From contig QAYZ01000013.1 in assembly GCA_003054655.1 (NCBI GenBank), positions 62,001-126,000 of the forward strand: 64,000 bases of DNA, in the 5' to 3' direction. The position numbers and the translations under genes are program-made. Shown piece by piece: positions 44,858 to 53,741 of the stretch. The notes under the pieces are model-generated. The model saw nothing but the letters and a program-made list of their open reading frames with translations. It was not told where the DNA came from and did not search any database. Source of the DNA: Spartobacteria bacterium LR76 (lineage in GTDB: Bacteria; Verrucomicrobiota; Verrucomicrobiia; Chthoniobacterales; Terrimicrobiaceae). Numbering within the stretch: position 1 is the first letter of the stretch; every line of letters starts with the position of its first letter.

Positions 44858-47803
44858 ATGCATTGTTTCCATCCCTGTGTTATTGATCCGAAGGTACGTC
44901 GGCTCCTTATTGCCATAAGGCATGTATGTTGTCTTTGGAGTCTTGTTGTGACGGCGGATATGATGCTGGCGGCGGATGAGCCGTCGGTGAAACGGGAGGA
45001 AGCGCTAGAGTATCTGCAAAAAGCGGGTCCCGCGTGGGCGGCGAAAATTCCTGCAGGGCATGGGCGGCTGTTTTATTTGGAAAGCGAGTGGGAGCGCGAG
45101 GCAGAGAGCATCCGGACTCTGACGGGCATCGGAGCAGAGTACCGCAAGCTGTTGTTTGATGCCGCAGATCGGATCGCGGAGTCGCCTGTGCTGGAGTATC
45201 GTACACCCGAGGAGATGGTGACGCCGGGGCGCACATTGTTGTCGGCTCTGGAGGAGGGATGGCAGCGTGGCGTGGGAAATGAAATGGTGTGTCTGGCGCT
45301 GGCGGCCAAGGTGGACCCTCGCGAGGGCTATCTGTCGAAGCTTCGTGAGATGGTGCTGACAGCATGCCGTTATCCGACATGGGGGCGGGAGGGCAAGCAG
45401 GGCGAGCTGGCGGACATGGATCTGGCGGCGGGTCACATCGTGCGGGGAATTGCCATCGTGTATGACTGGCATCGCGGCATCTTCTCGGAGGCGGAGCGAA
45501 GCATGATCCGGGAGACGATACAAAAGCGTGTCCACCGGCTCCTGGAGGGCGTTTACGGCGGGATTTACTGGAGCAATTGGTATACGCAGAATCACAATCA
45601 CATCTGCGTAGCCGGGCTGGGGCTGGCGGGACTGGCATTTTACGAGGAGATCGCCGAGGCGCCTGAATGGCTTGCGGCGGCATCGCTAAACTTCCAAAAG
45701 GCCGCACGGCTGCTCGACCCGGACGGGAGCTCCTACGAGGGGCTGCCTTATTGGGGATATGGGCGGTCTTTCATCCTGCAGTTTGTCGAGGGAACGCGGA
45801 AGGTTGCGGGAACGGATGATATCTACCAGGAGCCAGCGTTTCGCAACGCCATCGCTTATCGGCTGGGGTGCAGCACGCCAGGATTTGGCGGGGTGCTCAT
45901 GTGGAGTGATTCGCGGGGGTTCGATGCCTATGGGCCGCAGCACATTCTCTACCGGCTGGCTGCTCAATATGGTGATGGGAAAGGTCAATACCTCGCGGAC
46001 CATCTCCCGTTTGTTCCCCAGGGCGGCGCGGATAATCTCGCCTGGACCGTCCTCTGGTATGATCCTGCCGTCGTGCCGGTACCTCCGGTGGCCTGTGATT
46101 ATCATGCGACCCTGTGGGATGTGGTGACGACCCGCAGCGGCTGGGGAGACGGCGACTACATGGTGTCGCTGAAATCGGGGCTGAACCGCAATCACCATAC
46201 CCAGCTCGATGCGGGGTCGCTGTCGCTGAATTTTGGCGGAGAATGGCTGTTGCTGACTTCGGGTTACGGACTGGGCGTGGGAAAGGACGGTTTCTTTGAC
46301 CAGAACGGGAAGCGCTGGACCTTCCTGTCGGGGGCCACGGAGTCGCACTCGACGCTGCTCGTCGATGGGCGCAACCAGCGGTTTGACGCGGAGGCGCGCG
46401 GCCGGGTGGATCGCTATGTGAGCAGTCCATCCTGGCTCTGGGTTGAGACGGATCTGACGGATGCTTATTACCATGTGCAGGCAGCGCGGCGTCGCCTGCT
46501 GCATGCCCGCGGCGACTATATGTTGGTCTTTGATGAGGTTTCCGCCAAGACGCCCAAGACCGTCAAGTGGCTGGCGCAGGTGCCGCCGGACGCGCGCAAT
46601 AACGGGCGGGATCTGTTGGTCGATGGCATCCGGGGGAGCCTCGCCATCCGGCTCGTCGGGGAGGCTGGCGATTTTACGCTGCACAAGCCACTCTCCAAGG
46701 TACTGGATGTTTCGCCGAGCCGGCTCGTCACGTATTCCTCCCAGAGCACAGGGACGGATGTGCGGCTCTCCACCTTGCTCCAGCCGGTCTTTGGCGGCGG
46801 AACGTCTCCAGGCCGGTTAAGCGCACGCCGGGATGATACCGCGACAGGCAGCCACCTGGAGATAAAGGGCGATGGCTGGCGCGACGAGGTGTGGATGCTG
46901 CGGACGCGAGGCGATATAGCGAGCGGGGAAATGAAGATCACCGCGGAGGCCGCGCTGGTGCGGCGCCTGGAGACCGGCACTCCCACCAGTGTCGCAGCGG
47001 TTGGAACAACGCAAATGGCCTGCGGTCCGCTCTCACTGCGATCCGCAGAGCCCTTTGATCTTATCCTGGAAGGAGCCGGGCATGGTCGCTGGCTATTATC
47101 TTTGGGTACTCCGTTCTCGGGCAAGATGGTGCTGCCCGAGGGGCTCCATCTGTTCACTGCGGAGGGACAGCCTGCCGACGGCATACGCCCGGGCCGCTAT
47201 CTCATCGCCCGGGACGGCGACGATGCACGAGCATTGGATAAGTCCCTGGCCTCCCTGTTTCCTCCGCGCAAGGCTGTCGCGACCTGGCCTGTGCGAGAAC
47301 CTTTGCCTCAAGAACCCGCTCCTTCCGAGATCACCGTGCGGCAGGAATGCGAGGACGCTGCAATCCAAACCCGCGGACTTGCCAAGGTGGTGCAGGACGC
47401 CAGCGCCTCCGCAGGCGCTGCCCTGACATCATTCGGCACGGAATCCCCGGCTCACTCGGTTGGCTGGAAAGTGCATGTCGCACGTGCAGGCACCTATCGG
47501 GTGAAGCTGCGTTACGCGGTCGCGCAGCCCAGTGTGACCTTTACGCTCCTGGTGGACGGCTCCATCCCGGGCTCACAGGCGGAAAAAATCACCGTAGCCG
47601 GGCCGAAGGGCTGGGGTGCTGAAAAATACTGGACTCTCACGACATCCGGATGGGATGAGTCCATACTGACCGACGCCGCAGGCCGGCCGCTGGAGATTTC
47701 CCTGCCGGAGGGAGAGCACGAGATCCGCATCGCCGGGCCCTCGAGCGGGATGAATCTGGACCGCTGGGAGCTGGAGGGCGCCGCAACACGTCAGACGCCA
47801 TGA
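44858..47803 (+). CDS. Secreted heparinase II/III-family polysaccharide lyase
   Basis: 981 residues from the ATG at 44858; the frame opens at 44768, inside the divergent regulator. A hydrophobic export segment (LLIAIRHVCCLWSLVVTA) precedes ADEPS. The first 400 residues are an alpha/alpha toroid containing NWYTQNHNHICVAGLGLAGL. The heparinase II/III beta-domain has NHHTQLDAGSLSLNFGGEWL (about 441 on). The C-terminal 150 residues form a separate sandwich (AGTYRVKLRYAVAQ, closing NLDRWELEG) like CBM6-type domains. The substrate (heparin, alginate or other uronate glycan) is not defined. Confidence 0.82.
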   Translation: MHCFHPCVIDPKVRRLLIAIRHVCCLWSLVVTADMMLAADEPSVKREEALEYLQKAGPAWAAKIPAGHGRLFYLESEWEREAESIRTLTGIGAEYRKLLFDAADRIAESPVLEYRTPEEMVTPGRTLLSALEEGWQRGVGNEMVCLALAAKVDPREGYLSKLREMVLTACRYPTWGREGKQGELADMDLAAGHIVRGIAIVYDWHRGIFSEAERSMIRETIQKRVHRLLEGVYGGIYWSNWYTQNHNHICVAGLGLAGLAFYEEIAEAPEWLAAASLNFQKAARLLDPDGSSYEGLPYWGYGRSFILQFVEGTRKVAGTDDIYQEPAFRNAIAYRLGCSTPGFGGVLMWSDSRGFDAYGPQHILYRLAAQYGDGKGQYLADHLPFVPQGGADNLAWTVLWYDPAVVPVPPVACDYHATLWDVVTTRSGWGDGDYMVSLKSGLNRNHHTQLDAGSLSLNFGGEWLLLTSGYGLGVGKDGFFDQNGKRWTFLSGATESHSTLLVDGRNQRFDAEARGRVDRYVSSPSWLWVETDLTDAYYHVQAARRRLLHARGDYMLVFDEVSAKTPKTVKWLAQVPPDARNNGRDLLVDGIRGSLAIRLVGEAGDFTLHKPLSKVLDVSPSRLVTYSSQSTGTDVRLSTLLQPVFGGGTSPGRLSARRDDTATGSHLEIKGDGWRDEVWMLRTRGDIASGEMKITAEAALVRRLETGTPTSVAAVGTTQMACGPLSLRSAEPFDLILEGAGHGRWLLSLGTPFSGKMVLPEGLHLFTAEGQPADGIRPGRYLIARDGDDARALDKSLASLFPPRKAVATWPVREPLPQEPAPSEITVRQECEDAAIQTRGLAKVVQDASASAGAALTSFGTESPAHSVGWKVHVARAGTYRVKLRYAVAQPSVTFTLLVDGSIPGSQAEKITVAGPKGWGAEKYWTLTTSGWDESILTDAAGRPLEISLPEGEHEIRIAGPSSGMNLDRWELEGAATRQTP

Positions 47804-48477
47804 ACGCACCGGAAACATCCCCCGCACGACCGCTGGCAGCCTTCTCTCTCCTTGAGATGATCTCGGTCGTCGCGCTCGTCGGCATCCTTATCACCCTTGC
47901 CATTCCCGCCTGGAGCCGCGCGCGCCATGCTTACGAACGCGCCGCCACCATCAGCAGCCTCCGCGCCATCGGCTCCGCCATGCAGCTCTACGCCGCCGAC
48001 AACGACGGCTACCTCCCCGGCCCGTTCTGGTCGGGAAACTTTGCCTCATATTCCACGCTTGACGACCGCACCCTCGGCTATCGGCTCTGGAGCTATCTCG
48101 GCATCCCGGCGCCGACAGGCGCCTTGCAGACCGCCAAAATATTGACTAATCCCGCCAACACCCGTCTCCGCCAAAGCCCGCAAAGTCCCGTCTATTTCCT
48201 GACAGACCGCATCACCGCCGACGGCCTCCCCAACATCGACTCTCCGTGGGGCAAGCGCGACTCCAGCACCACCCCGGCGACCGATACCAGGCCGGTGAAA
48301 CTTGCCGTCCTCTCCAACTACTCCCTTTCCAAGACATGGGCCATCCAGGACATTGATCAACAGCTCATGCCATCGAACTACTCCCGGTACGGGCAGCTGC
48401 CCAGGCAGCCCGTCCTCGGCGATGTCCGCATGACCCTTTACTTCGACTGGCATGTCGCCCCTGTCCCTGTGAACTAA
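47800..48477 (+). CDS. Prepilin-type (pseudopilin) protein
   Basis: 225 residues, overlapping the heparinase stop by 4 bases (ATGA), so certainly in that operon. The leader PLAAFSLLEMISVVALVGIL has the prepilin cleavage context (Ala instead of Gly before Phe) and a hydrophobic helix. SLRAIGSAMQLYAADNDGYL follows, as in other pseudopilins of this group. The tail MTLYFDWHVAPVPVN lacks a full H-X9-DG motif. Coupling to a lyase gene strengthens the idea that these pseudopilins serve export of the locus enzymes. Confidence 0.85.
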   Translation: MNAPETSPARPLAAFSLLEMISVVALVGILITLAIPAWSRARHAYERAATISSLRAIGSAMQLYAADNDGYLPGPFWSGNFASYSTLDDRTLGYRLWSYLGIPAPTGALQTAKILTNPANTRLRQSPQSPVYFLTDRITADGLPNIDSPWGKRDSSTTPATDTRPVKLAVLSNYSLSKTWAIQDIDQQLMPSNYSRYGQLPRQPVLGDVRMTLYFDWHVAPVPVN

Positions 48478-48596
48478 CCCCGCATGCAGCAGCGCGTGAC
48501 CATTGTCCCGCTAGTGAACTGTGTTAGCTGCCAGCTCGTTGACTCAAGCCGGTGGCAAGCGAAAGAATCTCCCCAACATCAACCCCTCCACCCTCT

Positions 48597-49505
48597 ATGA
48601 AGACTCCACTCATGTTATTCACCCGCCATGCTCGTGCCCTCAGCCTTCTCGTCGGAGCGACAGCCGGTCTGACCGTTCATGGTCTGGCCTCTGTGATTGT
48701 CGACGATCCATTTGATTACCTTAGCGGCTCGTCCCTGCCGGGCCAAAGCGGGGGCGTTGGCTGGTCAGGCAGCTGGAGTTTGATAGGCGCCGGGGCCGCC
48801 GGGACGATCCAGAGCAATGCCTTCACCGCGCCCAGCGGCTATGGCTACTCCACCTCCTCCACCAGCCTGCAACTAACGCCGGGCACTGGCAATGTGACCG
48901 CACGCCGCGCGCCCTCGTCCACGATCAATCTCAACCCGACATCAACCCAGACTTACTATTATAGCATCCTCTTCTCGCGGGTCGATAGCGACCCCTCGCA
49001 ATCCAATGAGGTGGTTTCCTTTCTATCCATGACAAACTCATCGGGCCAGGAGCTCGTGCGTTTCGGCACAAACAGTTCGGAGGGCCTTAACATCCTGTCG
49101 ACAACCAATGCAGGATCCGCCAACAGCGTCAACTCCGCGGCCAACATCTACTCGACCGGCACGACGTTTGAGAATGCGGCGCAGTACCTCATCCTCTGCA
49201 AGATGGAGCTGAATGCCGCCGGCACGGCGGATATATTCTCCATGTCCCTGTACCCGGCGGCAGGCTCCGTGCCGTCATCGGAACCGGCTGTCTGGACGCT
49301 CACCATGTCGGCCGATCTCTCGGGCACCATTACGAACTTCAACATGGCTGGCACGGTGAATGTGGGGGCGGTAAACTTTGAAAACTTCTACTTTGGCTCC
49401 ACCTACGCCTCCGTGGTGCCCGAGCCAGCCTCGAGCCGCTTGGTCGTCGGGATGTTGTCGCTGGGGGCGATCTCCTTCCTGTGGCGCAGGAGAACGCGTC
49501 GCTAA
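48597..49505 (+). CDS. PEP-CTERM jelly-roll surface protein
   Basis: 302 residues from the ATG at 48597 (alternative ATG at 48612). A signal peptide runs to about VHGLASV. The domain opens VIVDDPFDYLSGSSLPGQSG and GWSGSWSLIG and ends VGAVNFENFYFGST, a beta-sandwich as in the other jelly-roll proteins of the window. The tail is PEP, a hydrophobic helix (LVVGMLSLGAISFLW) and RRRTRR. It is the surface component of the third LacI module. Confidence 0.82.
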   Translation: MKTPLMLFTRHARALSLLVGATAGLTVHGLASVIVDDPFDYLSGSSLPGQSGGVGWSGSWSLIGAGAAGTIQSNAFTAPSGYGYSTSSTSLQLTPGTGNVTARRAPSSTINLNPTSTQTYYYSILFSRVDSDPSQSNEVVSFLSMTNSSGQELVRFGTNSSEGLNILSTTNAGSANSVNSAANIYSTGTTFENAAQYLILCKMELNAAGTADIFSMSLYPAAGSVPSSEPAVWTLTMSADLSGTITNFNMAGTVNVGAVNFENFYFGSTYASVVPEPASSRLVVGMLSLGAISFLWRRRTRR

Positions 49506-49542
49506 TCAGAGCGCTTCGCCGAGCCGCTTCGGGGGAATCGAT

Positions 49543-51345
49543 ATGCTAACGACTTATGATTACGCTGTAGTCGCGCTTTATTTTGTCCTTCTGCTGGGGC
49601 TGGGGTGGCTCTTTCGGCGGTTTTCCCACGACAGCAGCGAGTACTTCCGCGGGGGTGGGGAGATGGCCTGGTGGCTGGTGGGAGCGTCGGCGTTCATGGC
49701 CTCCTTCAGCGCGTGGACTTTCACCGGGGCGGCCGGGCTGGCGTATGAGTTTGGGATCGTGGTGCTGGTGATGTATTTTGCCAACACTCTGGCGTTTTTT
49801 CTCAATGCGCTCTGGCTGGCCGCGCCGTGCCGCCAGATGCGTGTGGTGGTGGTGATGGAGGCCGTGCGCGCAAGGCTCGGGCGGGTGAATGAGCAGTTTT
49901 TCACCTGGATGACACTGCCGCTGCAGGTCGTGGGCTCCGCCATCACTCTCTATGGATTGGCCATCTTTTGCGCGCCAGCCTTTGGATTTGACCTGCGGGT
50001 GACGATCCTTGTGGCGGGAATGGTTGTTTTGCTGGTTTCCACCGTGGGCGGATCCTGGGCGGTCGCCACCAGTGATTTTCTCCAGGCGTTGATGTTGATA
50101 GGTATCACGCTGGTGGTGTTTGTTTCCTCATTATTCGCAGTGGGCGGGCCCTCCCGGCTGCTGGCCAAGCTTCCACCCTCGCACTTTGACATCACCGCCT
50201 CCCACGCAGCGGGAATGGGCGTCCTCTGGGTGATCGCCACAGTGCTGGAGCGCGTGGCCGCGCAGAATACCCTGCTGGGAGCGACTCGTTATCTGTCGGC
50301 ACGCACTGGACGCGAAGCGCGCAAGGCAGCAGTCCTCGCGGGCGTCCTCTTCGGCCTCGGTTCGCTGATATGGTTTGTCCCTCCATTGGTCGCCCGGGCT
50401 CTGGATCTGGACATGGCGGCGATGCTGCCCGGGTTGGTCAAGCCCGCGGAAGGCGCCTACGTCGCGATGGCTCATCGGTGCCTCCCCGCCGGCCTGCTCG
50501 GGCTCATGGTGACCGGGATGATCTCCGCCACGATGTCGTCGATGGATCACGGGCTCAATCGCAACTCCGGCATCTTCGTGCGGTCATTCTATCGTCCGAT
50601 CCTGCGCCCCCGCGCCGGTGAGAGGGAACTCGTGATGGCCGGGCGATCGTCCACCATCATTTTCGGCCTCCTCATTATCCTCCTCGCCCTTCTCTACAGC
50701 ACATGGAAGGACGTCGGGGTGCTCAAGCTCATGTTGAATGCCAGCGTGATGCTCGGCATCCCCGCCGTGATCCCCATGATCTGGTGCCTGCTCACCCGGC
50801 GCGCCCCGGACTGGGCCGCATGGAGCACTGTACTCATCTGTCTGGGCATCAGCGCGCTCTTTGGCTTGCTGCCGTCGCTGGCTCCGCTGCGCACGCTCGC
50901 CGCTTCGCTCGGCTGGGGAGCGGCGCTCGACGGCCTGCGGGAAAACTCCTATGCGGTCATCGCCCTTACCAGCAGCCTCGTCGGGTCGGCCTGGTATCTG
51001 GGATGCGGACGGGTGTCTGGCAGCAAAGTCTCCGCCCAACGGGCCGAGGAAATCGCCCATTTCTTTCATGACATGGAGCGACCCCTGGGAGTTGACGAGA
51101 TCAGCGACCCCTCGGTCATCTCCGCGCAATCTCTTCGTATCGGCCGCATGGCCCTGCTCTGGGGCGGCCTTATGTATTTGCTGCTCCTGGTTCCCAATCC
51201 CTTGTGGGGCCGCGTCGCCGTGGCCTTTTGCGCATCCTTCGTGGCCGGTGTCGGTTTGCTGCTCGTCCTCTCCGCCCGGCGTTCCAGGCTTTCTCGAATG
51301 CCGGTGCCGGCTCATGATGTTCCTTCCGTTGCGGAAACGCCCTGA
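49543..51345 (+). CDS. Sodium:solute symporter (SSS family)
   Basis: 600 residues from the ATG at 49543, preceded by GGGGGAATCG; the longer frame from 49378 overlaps the PEP-CTERM gene. About thirteen membrane helices are visible. DSSEYFRGGGEMAWWLVGAS and FMASFSAWTFTGAAGLAYEF are the first-helix and sodium-site features of SSS, and LLGLMVTGMISATMSSMDHG is the conserved later helix. Likely imports sugar or sugar-acid products of the heparinase-like enzyme. It is distinct from the partial SSS gene at 1-1417. Confidence 0.9.
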   Translation: MLTTYDYAVVALYFVLLLGLGWLFRRFSHDSSEYFRGGGEMAWWLVGASAFMASFSAWTFTGAAGLAYEFGIVVLVMYFANTLAFFLNALWLAAPCRQMRVVVVMEAVRARLGRVNEQFFTWMTLPLQVVGSAITLYGLAIFCAPAFGFDLRVTILVAGMVVLLVSTVGGSWAVATSDFLQALMLIGITLVVFVSSLFAVGGPSRLLAKLPPSHFDITASHAAGMGVLWVIATVLERVAAQNTLLGATRYLSARTGREARKAAVLAGVLFGLGSLIWFVPPLVARALDLDMAAMLPGLVKPAEGAYVAMAHRCLPAGLLGLMVTGMISATMSSMDHGLNRNSGIFVRSFYRPILRPRAGERELVMAGRSSTIIFGLLIILLALLYSTWKDVGVLKLMLNASVMLGIPAVIPMIWCLLTRRAPDWAAWSTVLICLGISALFGLLPSLAPLRTLAASLGWGAALDGLRENSYAVIALTSSLVGSAWYLGCGRVSGSKVSAQRAEEIAHFFHDMERPLGVDEISDPSVISAQSLRIGRMALLWGGLMYLLLLVPNPLWGRVAVAFCASFVAGVGLLLVLSARRSRLSRMPVPAHDVPSVAETP

Positions 51346-51364
51346 TCCCCTGTTTTCCTTACCT

Positions 51365-52060
51365 ATGAAACTCCCAGTCCTCCTCGCCGTCGTCCTCGCC
51401 TCCTGCTCAGCTCCTGTCCTGGCGCTTGATGCTGTGGTCGAGGAAACCTTCACCGCCCCGCTCGATGCGGGAAAATGGGTCATCCCCACAAACTTCGCTC
51501 CCTCCTCCTCCCAGGGGCGGCTTGTCTGGAAAATGGACGGATGGGACGAGGGCCGGGACTCCGTCGTGGGCCTCCGGCTTCGCAACCCCCTCGATAAGCT
51601 GAACTTCGTAAGGACACCCATCCGGCTGTCCCTCGCCGATATCGCCATCTCCGGCGGAGAGAAACCGGAAGGCGTTATTCTGATGCTGATCCTGGCCAGC
51701 AACCAAAGCGCCGAGCAGCTCTCGGACTCGTTTCTCAAGCTCCGCATCGACGGTTCTGGGAAAGTGGCCGTCACCATGCCCGGCATGACGAAGACCGGAG
51801 AAAAGGGCGATCGCACCCTGCTGCAAACCCAGGTCGCGCTGCCCATCCGTTCCCTCGCCCTCGAGCTGGATGAGCATTTGGTCCGGCTCTCCGTGGAGGA
51901 CGCCAAAGGCAGCGATATCCAGGAAACCGGGTGGAAAAATATCCTGAGCAAGGAAGTCTGGCAGGACGCCAGCCCCTTCCTCATCCTCAAGGCGGTGCGC
52001 AAGGCGGGTCCCGGCACACCCGAAATCAGCATTGGCAAGCTGGACATCACGGAACTCTGA
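51365..52060 (+). CDS. Secreted hypothetical protein (jelly-roll-like)
   Basis: 231 residues starting 19 bases after the symporter stop. A signal peptide (MKLPVLLAVVLASCSAPVLA) is followed by VVEETFTAPLDAGKWVIPTN, the opening of a concanavalin/jelly-roll-like domain, and a closing PEISIGKLDITEL. The SC in the signal gives a weak lipobox possibility. No catalytic motif is recognised. It is the last plus-strand gene of the module and is followed by a hairpin. Confidence 0.7.
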   Translation: MKLPVLLAVVLASCSAPVLALDAVVEETFTAPLDAGKWVIPTNFAPSSSQGRLVWKMDGWDEGRDSVVGLRLRNPLDKLNFVRTPIRLSLADIAISGGEKPEGVILMLILASNQSAEQLSDSFLKLRIDGSGKVAVTMPGMTKTGEKGDRTLLQTQVALPIRSLALELDEHLVRLSVEDAKGSDIQETGWKNILSKEVWQDASPFLILKAVRKAGPGTPEISIGKLDITEL

Positions 52061-52085
52061 CGTCCCATGCCATGAAAGGGCACAG

Positions 52086-52113
52086 GCCGCAGGGGGCAAA
52101 TATCTCCTGCGGC
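52086..52113 (+). terminator. Hairpin at the end of the third LacI module
   Basis: GCCGCAGG (52086-52093) pairs with CCTGCGGC (52106-52113), 25 bases after the stop of the secreted protein gene and before the convergent oxidoreductase gene. No T-run. Confidence 0.5.
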
Positions 52114-52187
52114 TGGCTCAGCGATGAATGCCCGTAGCGCGCCATAGCCCCGCTGCACGCATCGCATCCCGACCGCCGACCCGCACC

Positions 52188-53237
52188 TCAGGTTGTCGGC
52201 AAGGTCTCAGCCCGCACTGACTCCTGCCTGCTGCTCCAGTACTTCTCCCGATTCCGAAACGCCTCCATCAGGATCACTGGCTGGCGGCATTCATACAGCG
52301 ATGGCTCGAGCGGCTGCCCCGCGCGGACGTTGTCGAGAAACGCCTCGGTCTCCGCATAAAATCCCGCCTGCTCAAAATCCGCTCCCGACGGGCACAATTC
52401 CGCACCCGATATCTCCCGTATCAGCTTGTCGTCCTGCCAGTACTGCAGACAACCGGGTGAATCAAATCCTCCCCACATCGGGAGGTGGACCGACAAGGTG
52501 AAATCCATGCCGTGGACGACGACCCGCTCAAACGTCGCGCCGGCAGTCGGCTGAAAGTTGCAACGGAACCGGGTGCCGCAGCAAAACTCGCCTGTGAGCG
52601 ACAGCCCTGCCACCCCTTGTCCGAGGCTGGCCAGTTCATGGTAGTGAAACTCGGCACGCCGGTAGGGCGAGCGCGCCAGGAAGAGCGCTCCGTCGATGGC
52701 ATGAATGGCCGTTGTCGAGAAGTCGGGGTCCAGCCGGTTGTTGCGGATCATTTCATAATTGATCTGCAAGGCATCTTCCGGTCGCAACTGCTCTTCCAGG
52801 ATGCGCCTGGCCTCGGCCATCAGCGGCGCATAGCGACGATTGAACGCCACCTGCACTCCCGCACCATGGCACGCCTGGCAGGCAAGGAGCTGCTCCAGCT
52901 CATGTTCGGTCAGGGCAGGAGGCTTTTCGACCAGCACCGGGATGTTGCGCCGCATGACCTCCGGAGCCGCCGCCACGATGTTCCCGGGCGGGAGCACCAT
53001 GCAGACGGCATCCGGATTTTCCTGCTCCAGCATTTCCTCGATGCGTTTATAGCTTCGGGCAAAACCGAACTCGTCCCGATAAGCCCGCGCCCTTTCTTCA
53101 TCGCTGTCACAGCAAGCGGCCAGCACCGTGCCGGGATGCGACTGCTGATATTTTCTCTGGGATGGCCCATGGTATCCCCGGGCGTGACGACCGCATCCGA
53201 CATTGCAAATAGTAAACATGAATAAAGGCTGTGACAC
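52188..53237 (-). CDS. Gfo/Idh/MocA family oxidoreductase
   Basis: 349 residues (ATG at 53219 is an alternative start). The Rossmann start FTICNVGCGRHARGYHGP, followed by LAACCDSDEERARAYRDEFG, and the motif VLVEKPPALTEHELEQL (with EKP) are typical of Gfo/Idh/MocA dehydrogenases. The C-terminal alpha/beta domain follows (DPDFSTTAIHAIDGALFLAR, with the usual HxxD-type His and Asp). They act on sugars, sugar acids or inositol in the cytoplasm. It is convergent with the third module, so it may be regulated separately. Confidence 0.85.
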   Translation of the reverse strand: MSQPLFMFTICNVGCGRHARGYHGPSQRKYQQSHPGTVLAACCDSDEERARAYRDEFGFARSYKRIEEMLEQENPDAVCMVLPPGNIVAAAPEVMRRNIPVLVEKPPALTEHELEQLLACQACHGAGVQVAFNRRYAPLMAEARRILEEQLRPEDALQINYEMIRNNRLDPDFSTTAIHAIDGALFLARSPYRRAEFHYHELASLGQGVAGLSLTGEFCCGTRFRCNFQPTAGATFERVVVHGMDFTLSVHLPMWGGFDSPGCLQYWQDDKLIREISGAELCPSGADFEQAGFYAETEAFLDNVRAGQPLEPSLYECRQPVILMEAFRNREKYWSSRQESVRAETLPTT

Positions 53238-53542
53238 GGCATCTTTCCGGATTCTCCAGAGACCGTTCCCCCCGAAAGGATGCCGATGGGAAAAACGCTA
53301 ACCACTTGCGCGATACGAGCCATTCGAGATTTATTGACACAGTTCAGAACTCCCGGACTTGAACCCGGCGCAGTCGCTTCCTGAAGCGGCTGTGGCGAGT
53401 GCCATCACGGACGGCCTCCAACGTCATGCAACCTCCCTCCTGCGCGAATCCGCCATCGGCCTTTTGCACCATGCTCGCAGGTCATTTCGACAAACACTGC
53501 GTTGGCCTGACAAATCGGCCACCCAGATAGGGCGAGTAGTGA
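53238..53542. other. Gene-free stretch before the tRNA
   Basis: The oxidoreductase promoter must lie here. A T-arm-like string (CCGGACTTGAACCCGG) occurs at about 53354-53369, but no acceptor or anticodon arm accompanies it. Nothing else was recognised. Confidence 0.4.
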
Positions 53543-53614
53543 TGTGTCGCGTAGGACTCGACCCTACAATCAAGAGATTAAGAGTCTCCTGCTCTCCCAT
53601 TGCGCCAGCGACGC
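53543..53614 (-). tRNA. tRNA-Lys (anticodon CTT)
   Basis: 72 bases fold as a full cloverleaf on the minus strand. The acceptor is GCGTCGC/GCGACAC with one C-A mismatch at 2-71; the D-arm is GCGC/GAGC with an AATGGGA loop; the anticodon arm is GGAGA-CTCTTAA-TCTCT with anticodon CTT; the T-arm is GTAGG-GTCGAGT-CCTAC. The discriminator is A and CCA is not encoded. It reads lysine codon AAG. It lies downstream of typA on the same strand. Confidence 0.9.
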
Positions 53615-53676
53615 ATGGAGAATCGAAGGTGAAAAATACTCCCGGCCTCTCAAGAGACAACTCCCAAAAACGCATT

Positions 53677-53706
53677 GAGCGCCCCGGCCGGGTGGCTGGG
53701 ACGCTC
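53677..53706 (-). terminator. Hairpin after typA
   Basis: On the minus strand GAGCGTCCC pairs with GGGGCGCTC (nine pairs including one G-T), starting about 36 bases beyond the typA stop and before the tRNA. No T-run follows. Confidence 0.5.
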
Positions 53707-53741
53707 AACAAGACGTTCTCGAATTTGTCTAAAGACGCGGC

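Noticed and set aside
52910-53323. Alternative minus-strand frames over the Gfo/Idh/MocA gene
   Set aside because: They overlap the well-supported oxidoreductase frame and lack domain features.
53349-53371. T-arm-like sequence suggesting a second tRNA
   Set aside because: No acceptor, D or anticodon arm matches nearby, and the T-stem has a central mismatch or only four pairs.
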